Shown: piece by piece, positions 8,966 to 18,008 of the stretch | Layout: every line of letters starts with the position of its first letter | Numbering within the stretch: position 1 is the first letter of the stretch | Assembly (NCBI GenBank): GCA_036741235.1 | Contig: DAINSQ010000009.1 | Coordinates: forward strand, 1 to 58,301 | Length of the DNA: 58,301 bases | From: JABWBR01 sp036741235 | GTDB lineage: Bacteria > Bacteroidota > Bacteroidia > Chitinophagales > Saprospiraceae | Direction of reading: 5' to 3' | Position numbers and translations under genes: made by a program | Notes under the pieces: generated by a model | Database searches by the model: none | The model's input: only the letters and a program-made list of their open reading frames with translations | What the model was told of the DNA's origin: nothing

Positions 8966-9466
8966 ATGAAAAAGTTATTCCTTATCCGCCATGCCAAATC
9001 CAGTTGGGACGACCCCGGCATACCTGATATAGACAGGCCGCTCAACGGAAGGGGTTTGCGCGATGCGCCGCAAATGGCTGTTTTATTGAAGGGCATGGGC
9101 ATCCACCCCGACCGGCTGGTGTCGAGCCCGGCCAACCGTGCCTTTACCACGGCCTCCTTTTTTGCCGCCGCTTTCGGCATTCCCGCCTCCGAAATCGAGA
9201 TAGTCGACGATATTTATGAAGCAATGCCGCAGGACATACTGCGCGTGGTGCACCACCTCGACGACAAATATGCTACGGTATTGCTTTTCGGCCACAACCC
9301 CACCCTGACCAGCGTGGCCAATATGTATGCGGAGTCGTATATTCCCAACGTGCCTACCTGCGGTATCGTCGGCATTCAAGCCGCCGTAGAACGCTGGCGC
9401 GATTTTAACGAACAAACCGCGCGCCTCATCGGTTTTCATTTTCCCAAACAACACCTCTCAGAATGA
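8966..9466 (+). CDS. SixA-like histidine phosphatase
   Basis: A 166-residue single-domain member of the histidine phosphatase superfamily. It opens MKKLFLIRHAKSSW, with the phospho-accepting His in the RHAKS motif at residues 8-12 and a second conserved His in the LFGHNPTL segment. This is the SixA pattern, and the length fits. SixA in E. coli dephosphorylates a phosphohistidine on a signalling protein; the target here is unknown. It overlaps the next gene by four bases (ATGA), so the two are co-translated. It is divergent from the SDR gene across 60 bases. Confidence 0.9.
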   Translation: MKKLFLIRHAKSSWDDPGIPDIDRPLNGRGLRDAPQMAVLLKGMGIHPDRLVSSPANRAFTTASFFAAAFGIPASEIEIVDDIYEAMPQDILRVVHHLDDKYATVLLFGHNPTLTSVANMYAESYIPNVPTCGIVGIQAAVERWRDFNEQTARLIGFHFPKQHLSE

Positions 9467-9783
9467 AAAACTGGCTTGTGATAACCCTCATATTCACAAC
9501 ATTGGCTGGCTGCGATAAAAAACCGGAGCGTATTTCCCTCACCGAAGACCAACAGGTACAATTACTTGCCGACCTGCACATGGCAGAATCGGCAGTACAG
9601 CACCTGCCGCCCGCCGTCAAGGACAGCATGATCCGCGTTTATTATGATCAAATTTTTATGCAATACCATCTCACCCAGGACGACTACGATGCGCTGATGA
9701 AAAATCTACGCGATAATGTAGACAAGATGCAGCCGCTTTATGAAAAAGTACTGGAGGAGCTGTCGAAACGGGAAGCGTTTTGA
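9463..9783 (+). CDS. DUF4296 lipoprotein
   Basis: A 106-residue lipoprotein. The signal ends in a lipobox (LAGC, Cys near residue 18), followed by an alpha-helical domain with LTEDQQVQLLADLHMAES near its start and a YDQIFMQYHLTQDDY segment, which together identify DUF4296, a family seen almost only in Bacteroidota. Its function is not known. Translation is coupled to the SixA-like phosphatase by a four-base overlap. Confidence 0.88.
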   Translation: MKNWLVITLIFTTLAGCDKKPERISLTEDQQVQLLADLHMAESAVQHLPPAVKDSMIRVYYDQIFMQYHLTQDDYDALMKNLRDNVDKMQPLYEKVLEELSKREAF

Positions 9784-9878
9784 TATTGGATGTTGGATAT
9801 TTAATTAATTGATTTTTAATATTTTATAATACAAAAAATCTATAATTCAACATTAAGCATTTAAAATTAAGCAATGAA

Positions 9879-10421
9879 TTATAGCGCAAGCAATTCTTCG
9901 ATTTGCTTTTGCATCACTTTGAGCGTGGGGGCATCTATAATTTCGCCTTCTTTATTCATAAGAGAATAGATACGGGATATGGGCAGTTTATTGGGCAAAA
10001 CGATAGTGCCCACGTGGTTGAGCACGCCGGTGAGCTGGTCCATACCACGGAGATTACCGGCGCGACCGGTAGCGATGCCCACCAGCGCCGCCTTTTTACC
10101 TTTAAAAGTTGCTTCGTATTGCCTTACCGAGCAAGCGTCGATAAACAGCTTGAGGGCGCCGGGAAAACCGCCGTTGTATTCGGGAATAAGATAAATAAAC
10201 CGCCGGGCGGGGATCATAAACTCATCCTGGAGGGCAATCAATCCGGGCGACATTGCTTCTTTTTCGTACATATCGGCGTGAAACCAGCTGTGGTCGATAT
10301 CCTCCAGTGCCAGTAGTTTGACTTCTTCGTCAGTAGAAAGCCGGCACAGTTCCGCATATTTTTTTGCAAATTGCAGGCACTCGCTGCCTTTTCGGTTGGT
10401 GCCCGATACAATTGTGATCAT
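9879..10421 (-). CDS. NADPH-dependent FMN reductase family protein
   Basis: A 180-residue flavodoxin-fold protein. The N-terminus MITIVSGTNRKGS is the FMN phosphate-binding loop, and PEYNGGFPGALKLFIDA at about 88-104 is the conserved isoalloxazine-contacting segment of the NADPH-dependent FMN reductase family. Such proteins reduce FMN, quinones, azo compounds or chromate; the sequence does not decide. It faces the DUF4296 gene across a 95-base AT-rich spacer and is divergent from the UPF0173 hydrolase gene. Confidence 0.9.
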   Translation of the reverse strand: MITIVSGTNRKGSECLQFAKKYAELCRLSTDEEVKLLALEDIDHSWFHADMYEKEAMSPGLIALQDEFMIPARRFIYLIPEYNGGFPGALKLFIDACSVRQYEATFKGKKAALVGIATGRAGNLRGMDQLTGVLNHVGTIVLPNKLPISRIYSLMNKEGEIIDAPTLKVMQKQIEELLAL

Positions 10422-10522
10422 TTGTCGAAAATCTAATGTGTAAAAGTAATATCAATTAACATAAATTGGTTCATAAGCATATCTACAAAAATCCTTACCT
10501 TACCAAATAAAAAACAGCCAAT

Positions 10523-11203
10523 ATGCGACTCACCTATTACGGGCATTCAAGTTTTGGCCTGACAACCAAGGGTAAACACCTGCTTTTTGATCCATTTATC
10601 AGGGGTAATGAGTTGGCCCGGCATATCGATATACACAATATCAAAGCCGACTACATTCTGCTATCGCACGGCCACGGCGACCACGTAGCCGACGCCGAGG
10701 AAATTGGGAAACACAACCATTCGGTTATCGTCTCCAATTTCGAAATCGTTAGTTGGTACGAAGCCAAGGGGCTCAAGGGGCATCCGATGAACCACGGCGG
10801 CGCCTGGCATTTCGACTTCGGCACGGTCAAGTACGTCAATGCCGTACACTCCAGCGTATTGCCCGACGGCGCCTACGGCGGCAATCCCGGCGGTTTTGTC
10901 ATCTGGAACGAAGAGGGCTGCATATATTTTGCCGGCGACACAGCGTTGACCATGGATATGAAGCTCCTGCCCATAACCTGTCCGCCCCTCACCGCAGCCA
11001 TTTTGCCCATAGGCAGCAATTTCACAATGCACTATGCCGACGCGGTTGTTGCCTGCGATTTCATCAGTTGCGACAAAGCGATAGGCTGCCACTACGACAC
11101 CTTCGGGTATATTAAAATTGATCACGAAGCCGCAAAAAAGGCTTTTCAGGATAGTGGAAAAACGCTACTTTTGCCGGCTATCGGAGCAACTATTGAACTG
11201 TAG
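10523..11203 (+). CDS. UPF0173 metal-dependent hydrolase (metallo-beta-lactamase fold)
   Basis: A 226-residue protein with the UPF0173 signature start MRLTYYGHSSF and the metal-binding HGHGDH motif near residue 50. A later Asp (FAGDTAL) and His (CHYDTF) complete the usual ligands. The length is normal for the family. It is a cytoplasmic hydrolase of unknown physiological substrate. It precedes parA by 37 bases on the same strand and may share a transcript with it. Confidence 0.93.
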   Translation: MRLTYYGHSSFGLTTKGKHLLFDPFIRGNELARHIDIHNIKADYILLSHGHGDHVADAEEIGKHNHSVIVSNFEIVSWYEAKGLKGHPMNHGGAWHFDFGTVKYVNAVHSSVLPDGAYGGNPGGFVIWNEEGCIYFAGDTALTMDMKLLPITCPPLTAAILPIGSNFTMHYADAVVACDFISCDKAIGCHYDTFGYIKIDHEAAKKAFQDSGKTLLLPAIGATIEL

Positions 11204-11240
11204 AAGTTTCTAATCATTTGTTCATCAAAGCATTACTCCA

Positions 11241-12047
11241 ATGGGTAAGGTAATTGCCGTTGCCAACCAAAAAGGCGGCGTCGGAAAAACGACAACAACG
11301 ATCAACCTGGCTGCCAGCCTGGCCATACTCGAAAAGAAGGTGCTAATCGTAGATGCCGACCCACAGGCCAATGCCTCGTCCGGAGTAGGCGTTTTGTCGG
11401 GCGATGCAGAGACGAGCCTGTACGATTGCATGATCCAGGGGCTGGAACCCGGCGACGCAATATATGAAACCGACACCCCCAACCTGCACGTCCTGCCCTC
11501 GAGTATCGACCTTGTCGGCGCCGAGTTGGAACTGGTGAATCGCCCTCGCAGGGAATATGTAATCAGAGATATCGTCGATCAGGTCAAACAGGATTACGAT
11601 TATATATTCATTGACTGCCTCCCTTCGCTGGGGCTCATCACCGTCAACGCACTCACCGCTGCCGACGCTGTATTGGTACCGGTGCAATGCGAGTTTTTCG
11701 CCCTGGAGGGGCTGTCCAAACTTCAAGACACCATCAAGCTCGTGCAGCGGCAGCTCAACCCGGCGCTGGAAATCGAAGGTATCCTGCTGTCAATGTACGA
11801 CCCGCGATTGCGACTGGCCAACGTAGTGGTGAGCAAAGTGCGGGAAATCTTCAAAGACCAGGTGTTTGACACCGTCATTCATCGCAACTCGCGCATCAGC
11901 GAGGCGCCCAATATGCATATGCCCATCGTGCTCATCAATGCGGGCAGCAAGGGCAGTGTGAATTTTCTCAACCTGGCTGTTGAGTTTTTATCAAAAAATA
12001 ACGACCCCACGCAGGCCTACCACCTGGTTGCCGGCGGAGTAGATTAA
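11241..12047 (+). CDS. parA: Chromosome partitioning ATPase ParA (Soj)
   Basis: A 268-residue ParA with the deviant Walker A motif KGGVGKTTT at residues 11-19, DADPQ at about 38-42 and the Walker B-like FIDCLPSLGL. It lacks an N-terminal DNA-binding extension, as in chromosomal Soj-type proteins. ParA moves ParB-parS complexes through ATP-dependent binding to the nucleoid. The gene is followed after 25 bases by parB and then by a DUF5683 gene, the order usual on Bacteroidota chromosomes; this argues that the contig is chromosomal. Confidence 0.96.
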   Translation: MGKVIAVANQKGGVGKTTTTINLAASLAILEKKVLIVDADPQANASSGVGVLSGDAETSLYDCMIQGLEPGDAIYETDTPNLHVLPSSIDLVGAELELVNRPRREYVIRDIVDQVKQDYDYIFIDCLPSLGLITVNALTAADAVLVPVQCEFFALEGLSKLQDTIKLVQRQLNPALEIEGILLSMYDPRLRLANVVVSKVREIFKDQVFDTVIHRNSRISEAPNMHMPIVLINAGSKGSVNFLNLAVEFLSKNNDPTQAYHLVAGGVD

Positions 12048-12072
12048 GGGTCGACAAGGAAACGGCACACAC

Positions 12073-12996
12073 ATGGCAAAAAAATTAGTCAAGGTGGGCA
12101 AGCGTGAACTCGGCTCCGGTATCGACGCGCTTTTTTCACCCAAAATCGACCAGGAAATACAGGACAACCCCGAGAAGATTGTCCGCGAGTTCTCCAGCGT
12201 CTTTGCAATGATCCCCATCGATCAGGTGGAGGCCAACCCCGACCAGCCTCGCAAAGACTTCAGCGAGGAGGCCCTCCAGGAATTGGCAGAGTCAATCAAA
12301 GTACACGGACTCATCCAGCCTATTACAGTACGACGTCTCAGCACTCACGAATTCCAGCTCATTTCGGGCGAACGCCGCTGGCGCGCATCGAAAATAGCCG
12401 GGCTCGCCGAAATCCCCGCCTATATCCGCATCGCCAATGACCAGGTCATGCTGGAAATGGCGTTGATCGAGAATATTCAGCGCGAGAACCTGAATGCGGT
12501 GGAAATCGCCATCACCTACCACCGCCTTAAAGAAGAATGCAACCTCACTGACGAGCAACTGGCCGAACGAGTGGGCAAAAAGCGCAGCACGGTGACCAAT
12601 TACCTCCGCCTGCTCGATTTGCACATCGAAGTGCTGGAGGCCGTCAAGCAAGACCGCATATCCATGGGGCACGCCCGCGCATTGGCCGGTATAGAAGACA
12701 AGTTGCTCCAAAAACAGGCCCTCGACGAGGTGTTGAAAAAAGACCTTTCGGTGCGAGATACCGAAAAGCTGGCCCGCGATTACGCAAAACCGCGAAAAGC
12801 TGCGCCGGCAGGCGAGCCAAAAAAGGGCGCGCTTACCGAAGACCACCAGCGCATGCTACGCGATTTCCGGGCTTTTTTCGGCTCCGGAAAAATACTGATG
12901 ACCCTCGAAGACTCTGCTACCGGCAAAGGACAGATTGTGATCCCCTTCAATTCTCACGACGAATTGAACGAATTTTTCAAATGCATAGAACAATAA
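12073..12996 (+). CDS. parB: Chromosome partitioning protein ParB (Spo0J)
   Basis: A 307-residue ParB. The N-terminal CTPase domain shows NPDQPRKDFSEE and the GERRWRASK motif (about residues 98-106), with IENIQRENLNAVE after it. A helix-turn-helix for parS binding follows (ERVGKKRSTVTNYLRLL, about 165-181), and the C-terminal 60 residues form the dimerisation domain. ParB loads on parS and spreads as a CTP-dependent clamp. I saw no perfect parS 16-mer nearby by eye. The last 16 bases overlap the next open frame. Confidence 0.96.
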   Translation: MAKKLVKVGKRELGSGIDALFSPKIDQEIQDNPEKIVREFSSVFAMIPIDQVEANPDQPRKDFSEEALQELAESIKVHGLIQPITVRRLSTHEFQLISGERRWRASKIAGLAEIPAYIRIANDQVMLEMALIENIQRENLNAVEIAITYHRLKEECNLTDEQLAERVGKKRSTVTNYLRLLDLHIEVLEAVKQDRISMGHARALAGIEDKLLQKQALDEVLKKDLSVRDTEKLARDYAKPRKAAPAGEPKKGALTEDHQRMLRDFRAFFGSGKILMTLEDSATGKGQIVIPFNSHDELNEFFKCIEQ

Positions 12997-13787
12997 CAGT
13001 CGACAATCTACTGCGAGGAATTGCAGGGTCGTATAGTCGCGCCTTGGCTACTCCGCTAAATGGCCGTAGAGGGACTATTGGACTGTTGGACTGTTGGAGT
13101 GTTGGACTGCGGAGATACGGATTTGCGGAGCAAAACGGGCTTCAAATATTCGCCCCCTCGCCCCCTCGCCCCCTTGCCCCTTCGCCATGTCATATCATCC
13201 TCTGTGCCATCTTTGTATTCCTGTTTCAATTTGCCGGCTTTGCCCAGCAAGCCGTGCCGGTTGACAGTCTTCCTGCCGCACCTGTTCGAGATACCATGAC
13301 AGCGCAGCAAAAATGGCCTGTGCCCAAAAAAGCGTTATTGTGGGCCATAGCGCCGGGCGGCGGGCAGATCTACAACAAGCGTTGGTGGAAATTACCGCTG
13401 GTATACGGCGCTTTTGCCGGCATCATCTACAGCGTCGATTACAATCAGAGTCGTTACCGCCGGTTGAAAACGGCCTTGAGCCTGGAGTTGGAAGGGCTCG
13501 ACCACGAATTTACGGGCACCACCCTCGATAATGCGCGAACGCTTCGCATTTTGCGCGATAAATACGACAAAAACACGCAACTATCTTACGTCGGCGTCGT
13601 ACTTGTATATGCACTGCAGGGTATAGAAGCATTCACTGACGCCCATTTACGCAACTTTGACATCAGCGACGACCTCAGTATGCGCATACAGCCGGCGCCG
13701 GCTGTGCATCAGCTCAGCGGCGCTCCCCTGCCGGCCTTAAGCGTGCGCCTGCAGCTCAAGACCAATACTGCTCAGCCCGGGAAATAG
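12981..13787 (+). CDS. DUF5683 membrane-associated protein; start uncertain
   Basis: The conserved part (from about residue 105: KWPVPKKALLWAIAPGGGQIYNKRWWKLPLVYG) is a DUF5683 domain, normally encoded just after parAB in Bacteroidota. Upstream lies a plausible signal sequence (IILCAIFVFLFQFAGFAQQ, about 71-89). In front of that the frame runs through two repeat blocks, GGACTGTTGG-type at 13072-13110 and CGCCCCCT-type at 13151-13186, which encode improbable peptide. There is no in-frame ATG between 12981 and the ATG at 13296, which would remove the signal sequence. Either translation really begins at 12981 or at a rare start codon, or repeats have replaced the original start. Function unknown. 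Confidence 0.75.
   Translation: MHRTITVDNLLRGIAGSYSRALATPLNGRRGTIGLLDCWSVGLRRYGFAEQNGLQIFAPSPPRPLAPSPCHIILCAIFVFLFQFAGFAQQAVPVDSLPAAPVRDTMTAQQKWPVPKKALLWAIAPGGGQIYNKRWWKLPLVYGAFAGIIYSVDYNQSRYRRLKTALSLELEGLDHEFTGTTLDNARTLRILRDKYDKNTQLSYVGVVLVYALQGIEAFTDAHLRNFDISDDLSMRIQPAPAVHQLSGAPLPALSVRLQLKTNTAQPGK
13072..13110. repeat. Imperfect GGACTGTTGG-type short repeat
   Basis: About four imperfect 10-bp units (GGACTATTGG, ACTGTTGG, GTGTTGG) in a row, inside the reading frame of the DUF5683 gene. It resembles other short intergenic arrays in this window in style but not in sequence. Confidence 0.8.
13151..13186. repeat. CGCCCCCT short tandem repeat
   Basis: Four imperfect copies of an 8-9 bp C-rich unit (CGCCCCCT, then CGCCCCCTTGCCCCTT) directly before the presumed signal-peptide coding stretch of the DUF5683 gene. 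Confidence 0.85.
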
Positions 13788-13824
13788 CATAGTTTATTAG
13801 TACATACACATAACCCATATTACC

Positions 13825-15789
13825 ATGGCTAACCAACAATTCCGCATCGGCATTGCGATGGCGGGCGCCGTTTCCGCAGGCGCTTACACCGCCGGCGTAA
13901 TGGATTATCTGCTCGAAACCCTCGATCGCTGGGAACAAGCAAAAAGGCGCAACAAGGAACTGGGGCCGGCGCATAAAGATTACGACCACACGGCGCCCAT
14001 GCACGATGTTGTCATTGAAGTACTTGGCGGCGCCTCGGCAGGCGGCATGACCGCCGCTATTACCTCTCTGGCCATGTTTGAAGGCGTTACCCCGGTGCAA
14101 CAGGTATCCGACAGCGGCGCCGGCAACCGGCTCTACGACAGTTGGGTCAACCTCAACGACGCTGACAACAAACGGGTGACCTTCAGCCAGATGTTGCTCA
14201 ACGACGATATTGCCGATAAATTTATCCCTTCACTGCTCAATTCCGGTCCTGTAGACGCCATTGCCGACAGAGCCAAAAACATCACGATAAACAAACAACC
14301 CGGCGACGCCAACAGGCCGAGTTACATCTCTAAAGATCTGGAAGTCATCCTCACCATTTGTACCTTGCGCGGCGTGCCCATCGAAATCAACTTCGGCACT
14401 GCGGAAGATACGGAAGCCAATCAGGAGGCCGACCCGGTGCCCGCTTTCAAAATGTACCTGCACAAGGGCATTGCCCAATTTACCATCAACCCCCAAAACA
14501 AAGCCGAGCACCTCTTTCAACTCGACCCTCATTCAGAAGCTGCCCGCACGCAACTTATAGAATGCGCAAAGGCTACCGGGGCCTTCCCTATCGGGCTCCG
14601 CTCGCGTTTCATGAGTACTCCGCGCAGTTACATCAAAGCGCACTTGAAACGCATGTTTGGCCAGAACATCAATATCAACTGGGATATTATCCCCGAAAAA
14701 TTTGATTTTACTGCCGTAGACGGCGGCGCCATCAACAACGAACCCTTCGGAGAAGTATTGCGCGTACTCGAAGAGCGCAATGAGGCCGATCTCAATGCCG
14801 AAGGCGGCGTCCAGGATCGGGGAGTCGATTATTTTCCGTTTAAAAACTACGCGCTGGTCATGATCGACCCGTTTCCCAGTTTTGAGGAGAATACCGACGA
14901 GGCGTTAAAAACGGAATTGGCGTCCATACTCGACGTAGGTCCGCAACTCATCAGCGCCCTGCGCAGGCAGGCTATGCTCAAAGAAAACGAATTGTCGAAA
15001 GGATTTACCAAAGAGCATACCCGGGCTATGATCTTCCCGGTGCGGCGCAGGAAAATTATTGAAGACGGCGTAGAAAAAGAAATCAAAGAAAAATACGCCA
15101 TTGCCTGCGGTTCACTGGGCGGTTTCGGCGGCTTCTTTAGCAAAAAATTCCGGGTGCACGATTTCTTTTTGGGGAGAAAAAACTGCCAGAGTTTTTTGCG
15201 TAAACACTTCGCTATCAGTGCCAATGACGCTTTTATTATGAACGGCGACCAGATTGTAAGCGTGGAATGTCCAATTTTTGAAGGCTGGACCAAAGACAGC
15301 GCCATGTACAAGCGTTTTGTTTACAGCAAAGACGGCGTTGATTTCCTGCCTATCATTCCGGATTTGCGCATTAAAAATGCCAATTCGCACGACGAAGTGG
15401 AAAACGGCACCCTTCCCGATCCCGTTCTTGAAAAAATCACCTATGCAGAATTGCGCGCCTTGCGCGGCCCCATACAATCGCGCATACGCAGGGTGTTGTT
15501 CACTGCGCTGAAAAGCCTGCTGTTACCTGGCAGCCACACGTCAATGAGTAAATCTGAAAAGCGCTTCAACCGGCGCGTACGTCAGTTGGTGCGCTGGCGG
15601 CTCAATGACGCTTTTCCGCTTCGCGTGGCTTTCTGGATTTTAGTAGCGCTGCTGGCCGTATTTTTTGTAGTACTGATTCCTATTACCCTCGTTGTTGTGA
15701 TTTGTCTGTATTATATCATCGCCAACGCTCTGGCCAACAAGATTTTCCATGTAGTGGTGGCTGATTTCAAGCGACGCGGACTCATATGA
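13825..15789 (+). CDS. Patatin-like phospholipase with C-terminal membrane helices
   Basis: A 654-residue protein. The patatin core has the glycine-rich oxyanion loop AGAVSAGAYTAG (about 13-24), the nucleophile Ser71 in GASAGG and the catalytic Asp299 in the DGG motif. Both members of the Ser-Asp dyad are present, so an active lipid acyl hydrolase is expected. The C-terminus (about 600-645) has one or two hydrophobic helices (FWILVALLAVFFVVLIPITL), so the enzyme is probably membrane-anchored, with no N-terminal signal peptide. It is unusually long for a bacterial patatin. Translation is coupled to the following glycosyltransferase by a four-base ATGA overlap. Substrate unknown. Confidence 0.88.
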   Translation: MANQQFRIGIAMAGAVSAGAYTAGVMDYLLETLDRWEQAKRRNKELGPAHKDYDHTAPMHDVVIEVLGGASAGGMTAAITSLAMFEGVTPVQQVSDSGAGNRLYDSWVNLNDADNKRVTFSQMLLNDDIADKFIPSLLNSGPVDAIADRAKNITINKQPGDANRPSYISKDLEVILTICTLRGVPIEINFGTAEDTEANQEADPVPAFKMYLHKGIAQFTINPQNKAEHLFQLDPHSEAARTQLIECAKATGAFPIGLRSRFMSTPRSYIKAHLKRMFGQNININWDIIPEKFDFTAVDGGAINNEPFGEVLRVLEERNEADLNAEGGVQDRGVDYFPFKNYALVMIDPFPSFEENTDEALKTELASILDVGPQLISALRRQAMLKENELSKGFTKEHTRAMIFPVRRRKIIEDGVEKEIKEKYAIACGSLGGFGGFFSKKFRVHDFFLGRKNCQSFLRKHFAISANDAFIMNGDQIVSVECPIFEGWTKDSAMYKRFVYSKDGVDFLPIIPDLRIKNANSHDEVENGTLPDPVLEKITYAELRALRGPIQSRIRRVLFTALKSLLLPGSHTSMSKSEKRFNRRVRQLVRWRLNDAFPLRVAFWILVALLAVFFVVLIPITLVVVICLYYIIANALANKIFHVVVADFKRRGLI

Positions 15790-16946
15790 CCCATCGGCAA
15801 AAAATATACCTTATCTCCCCCGCGCATCCGTTGCGCGGGGGCATTGCATCGTCGAGTGAACGGCTGGCGCAGGAATTAACCGTGCATGGCCATGATGTAG
15901 TATTAATATCCTACAGTCTGCAATACCCCGGTTTTCTTTTCCCCGGGAAAACGCAATATACCAAAGATCCGGCGCCGGCGGGGGTACGCATCCGCACCCT
16001 GATCAATGCCGTCAATCCGCTGAATTGGTTGCGGGTAGGCCGAATATTAGCCCGTGAAAAACCGGATTTGATCATTGTGCGCTATTGGCTACCGTTAATG
16101 GGCCCATGCCTGGGCACAATACTCCGGTTTGTCCGCCTCAATGGTCATACCCGCATTATCGCATTAGCCGATAACATCATCCCGCACGAAAAACGCCCCG
16201 GCGATGCGTTATTTACCCGCTACTTTTGCGGCGCTGCAGACGCTTTTATCGCGATGTCAAAAACGGTAGCCACTGATATCGGCCTTTTTGCGCCAGGCAA
16301 GCCGGTGGAATACATCCCCCACCCGCTTTACGACAACTACGGCGACAAAGTGCCGCGAGAGGCGGCACTGCAACAATTACAGCTTGACGGCGACACCCGT
16401 TATCTGTTGTTTTTCGGATTTATTCGCGATTATAAAGGCCTCGATCTTCTGCTCGATGCCATGGCTGAGCCCCAACTGGCCGAATTCAACCTCAAATTGA
16501 TTGTAGCGGGCGAATTTTACGGCAACGAAGCCGCCTACCAGCAGCGTATCGACAGGCTGGGTATTCGCGACAAGCTGATACTGCACACCGATTTTATACC
16601 CCACGAAGCCGTTAAATACTACTTCGGCGCCGCCGACCTTGTCGTGCAACCATACAAATCAGCCACGCAAAGCGGCATTTCGCAATTGGCCTACCACTTT
16701 GAAAAACCCATGGTTGTGACGCGCGTCGGTGGTTTACCCGAAATTGTGCCCCATGGCGAAGCCGGTTACGTGGTAGCTGTCGATGCCCGGGACATCGCCG
16801 CCGCCATCGCCGATTTTTACCGCAACCAGCGCGGCGATCAGTTGCAGGCAGGAGTTGCCAAAGAGAAACGGCGGTTTTCCTGGGAGAATATGGCCGAAGG
16901 CATTTACCGGCTGTATGTCAAGTTATTAGCGGCCAAAAAACGTTAA
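15786..16946 (+). CDS. Glycosyltransferase family 4 protein
   Basis: A 386-residue GT-B fold glycosyltransferase. The N-terminal half starts with SPAHPLRGGIASSSERLAQ, typical of GT4 enzymes (glycine-rich acceptor-side loop). The C-terminal half has FGFIRDYKGLDLLLDA, AADLVVQPYKSATQSG and GGLPEIVPHGEAGYVV, the nucleotide-sugar binding region with its conserved Glu residues. It probably adds a sugar to a lipid or polysaccharide on the inner face of the membrane. Its overlap with the patatin-like gene hints at shared lipid substrates, but this is inference. Confidence 0.92.
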   Translation: MTHRQKIYLISPAHPLRGGIASSSERLAQELTVHGHDVVLISYSLQYPGFLFPGKTQYTKDPAPAGVRIRTLINAVNPLNWLRVGRILAREKPDLIIVRYWLPLMGPCLGTILRFVRLNGHTRIIALADNIIPHEKRPGDALFTRYFCGAADAFIAMSKTVATDIGLFAPGKPVEYIPHPLYDNYGDKVPREAALQQLQLDGDTRYLLFFGFIRDYKGLDLLLDAMAEPQLAEFNLKLIVAGEFYGNEAAYQQRIDRLGIRDKLILHTDFIPHEAVKYYFGAADLVVQPYKSATQSGISQLAYHFEKPMVVTRVGGLPEIVPHGEAGYVVAVDARDIAAAIADFYRNQRGDQLQAGVAKEKRRFSWENMAEGIYRLYVKLLAAKKR

Positions 16947-17063
16947 AATCCGTCTTCATATGTAGCTTTCCATTCTTCGCGGCGTTATCCATTCATATTC
17001 GCTTTACACCTGTCCGTTTGCGCAAATAGCAGGATTTTTATTTCACGGAAAAATCTGTAACAC

Positions 17064-17885
17064 ATGAAGAAGATGCTCCAATGGGGCCTGTATTGCGCAT
17101 GCATATGGGTGCTGAATACTCCTTTCCCGGCAACGGCCCAACCCATCGACGACGTCGTTCGGCGCAGTCTGATCGCTGAAAAACAACCGCTCGAATACCC
17201 GCCTGTTCGCGAAGCCGACATCATTTGGGAAAAACGCGTGTGGCGCGTCATTGATAGCCGGCAAACCATGAACCTGTCGTTTGCCTATCCCCCCATGCCG
17301 CTGGTCAAGTTGCTTGAAAAAGGCATACGCGAAGGCGCTATCACGCCCTACAGCATTGAAAATCAGGACTTTAGCGAGAGCATGGATACGTCCGAATTGT
17401 TTTCATTGCTCTACCGGGTGGATACCATCCCGGTTTTTGACCCCGAAACAGCCGATCAATATGAGCAAATTGTGCTAACCGATTATAACCCCGAAGACGT
17501 TGTTCGCTACCGCATCAAAGAGCTGTGGTATTTCGACAAACAGCGCTCTACGCTACAGGTAAGGATATTAGGCATTGCGCCATTGTTGATAGTTAAAGAC
17601 GATAATGGCGACTTCTTGTACGAACGCCCACTTTTTTGGGCATATTACCCCGATTGCCGGAAATGGCTTGCGCAATATGAAGCGCCCGCGCTTAGTCAAT
17701 CAGTACATACCATGACATGGGAAGACCTGTTTGAGATGCGGCATTTTACCGGCTACATAATGAAAGAAAACAACATCTACGACCGCAGATTAACGGATTA
17801 TCTCAGCGGAGTTGACCTGCTGAGCGAAGCTGGAAAAATCGAACAAAGCCTGTTCAATTTTGAACACGATTTGTGGTCGTATTGA
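17064..17885 (+). CDS. gldN: Gliding motility / T9SS protein GldN
   Basis: A 273-residue exported protein (signal peptide about 1-25, ATAQ) with the GldN pattern: READIIWEKRVWRVIDSRQ near residue 50, IKELWYFDKQRSTLQVRILG near 153, a FWAYYPDCR segment and a C-terminal YIMKENNIYDRRL. GldN (PorN) forms the periplasmic ring of the type 9 secretion system with GldK. It normally sits in a gldKLMN operon, but here the neighbours are a glycosyltransferase and, convergently, upp. It is either a displaced core gene or an extra paralogue. The many T9SS substrates in the window agree with a working T9SS. Confidence 0.88.
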   Translation: MKKMLQWGLYCACIWVLNTPFPATAQPIDDVVRRSLIAEKQPLEYPPVREADIIWEKRVWRVIDSRQTMNLSFAYPPMPLVKLLEKGIREGAITPYSIENQDFSESMDTSELFSLLYRVDTIPVFDPETADQYEQIVLTDYNPEDVVRYRIKELWYFDKQRSTLQVRILGIAPLLIVKDDNGDFLYERPLFWAYYPDCRKWLAQYEAPALSQSVHTMTWEDLFEMRHFTGYIMKENNIYDRRLTDYLSGVDLLSEAGKIEQSLFNFEHDLWSY

Positions 17886-17942
17886 ATTGTTATCAAAAAT
17901 TGGAATCCTGCATGGGTTCAACTTTTTTATAAAGCGCCGGGT

Positions 17943-17977
17943 GAAAGGAGTTAAGGCACGTGTCGAAAACTCCTTTC
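17943..17977. terminator. Hairpin between convergent gldN and upp
   Basis: A perfect 10-bp inverted repeat (GAAAGGAGTT at 17943-17952, AACTCCTTTC at 17968-17977) with a 15-base loop. It lies between the stop codons of two convergent genes, the position of a bidirectional terminator. There is no strong T-run. Confidence 0.55.
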
Positions 17978-18008
17978 ATTCAGCGGGTTATAAAACTTGC
18001 TGCGTTTG

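Noticed and set aside
12292..12846. 184-codon minus-strand frame inside parB
   Set aside because: It is a mirror of a conserved gene with no motifs of its own.
11241..12996. Possible plasmid origin because of parA-parB
   Set aside because: The parA-parB-DUF5683 order with housekeeping genes around it (lipA, upp) fits a chromosome. No replication initiator gene is seen.
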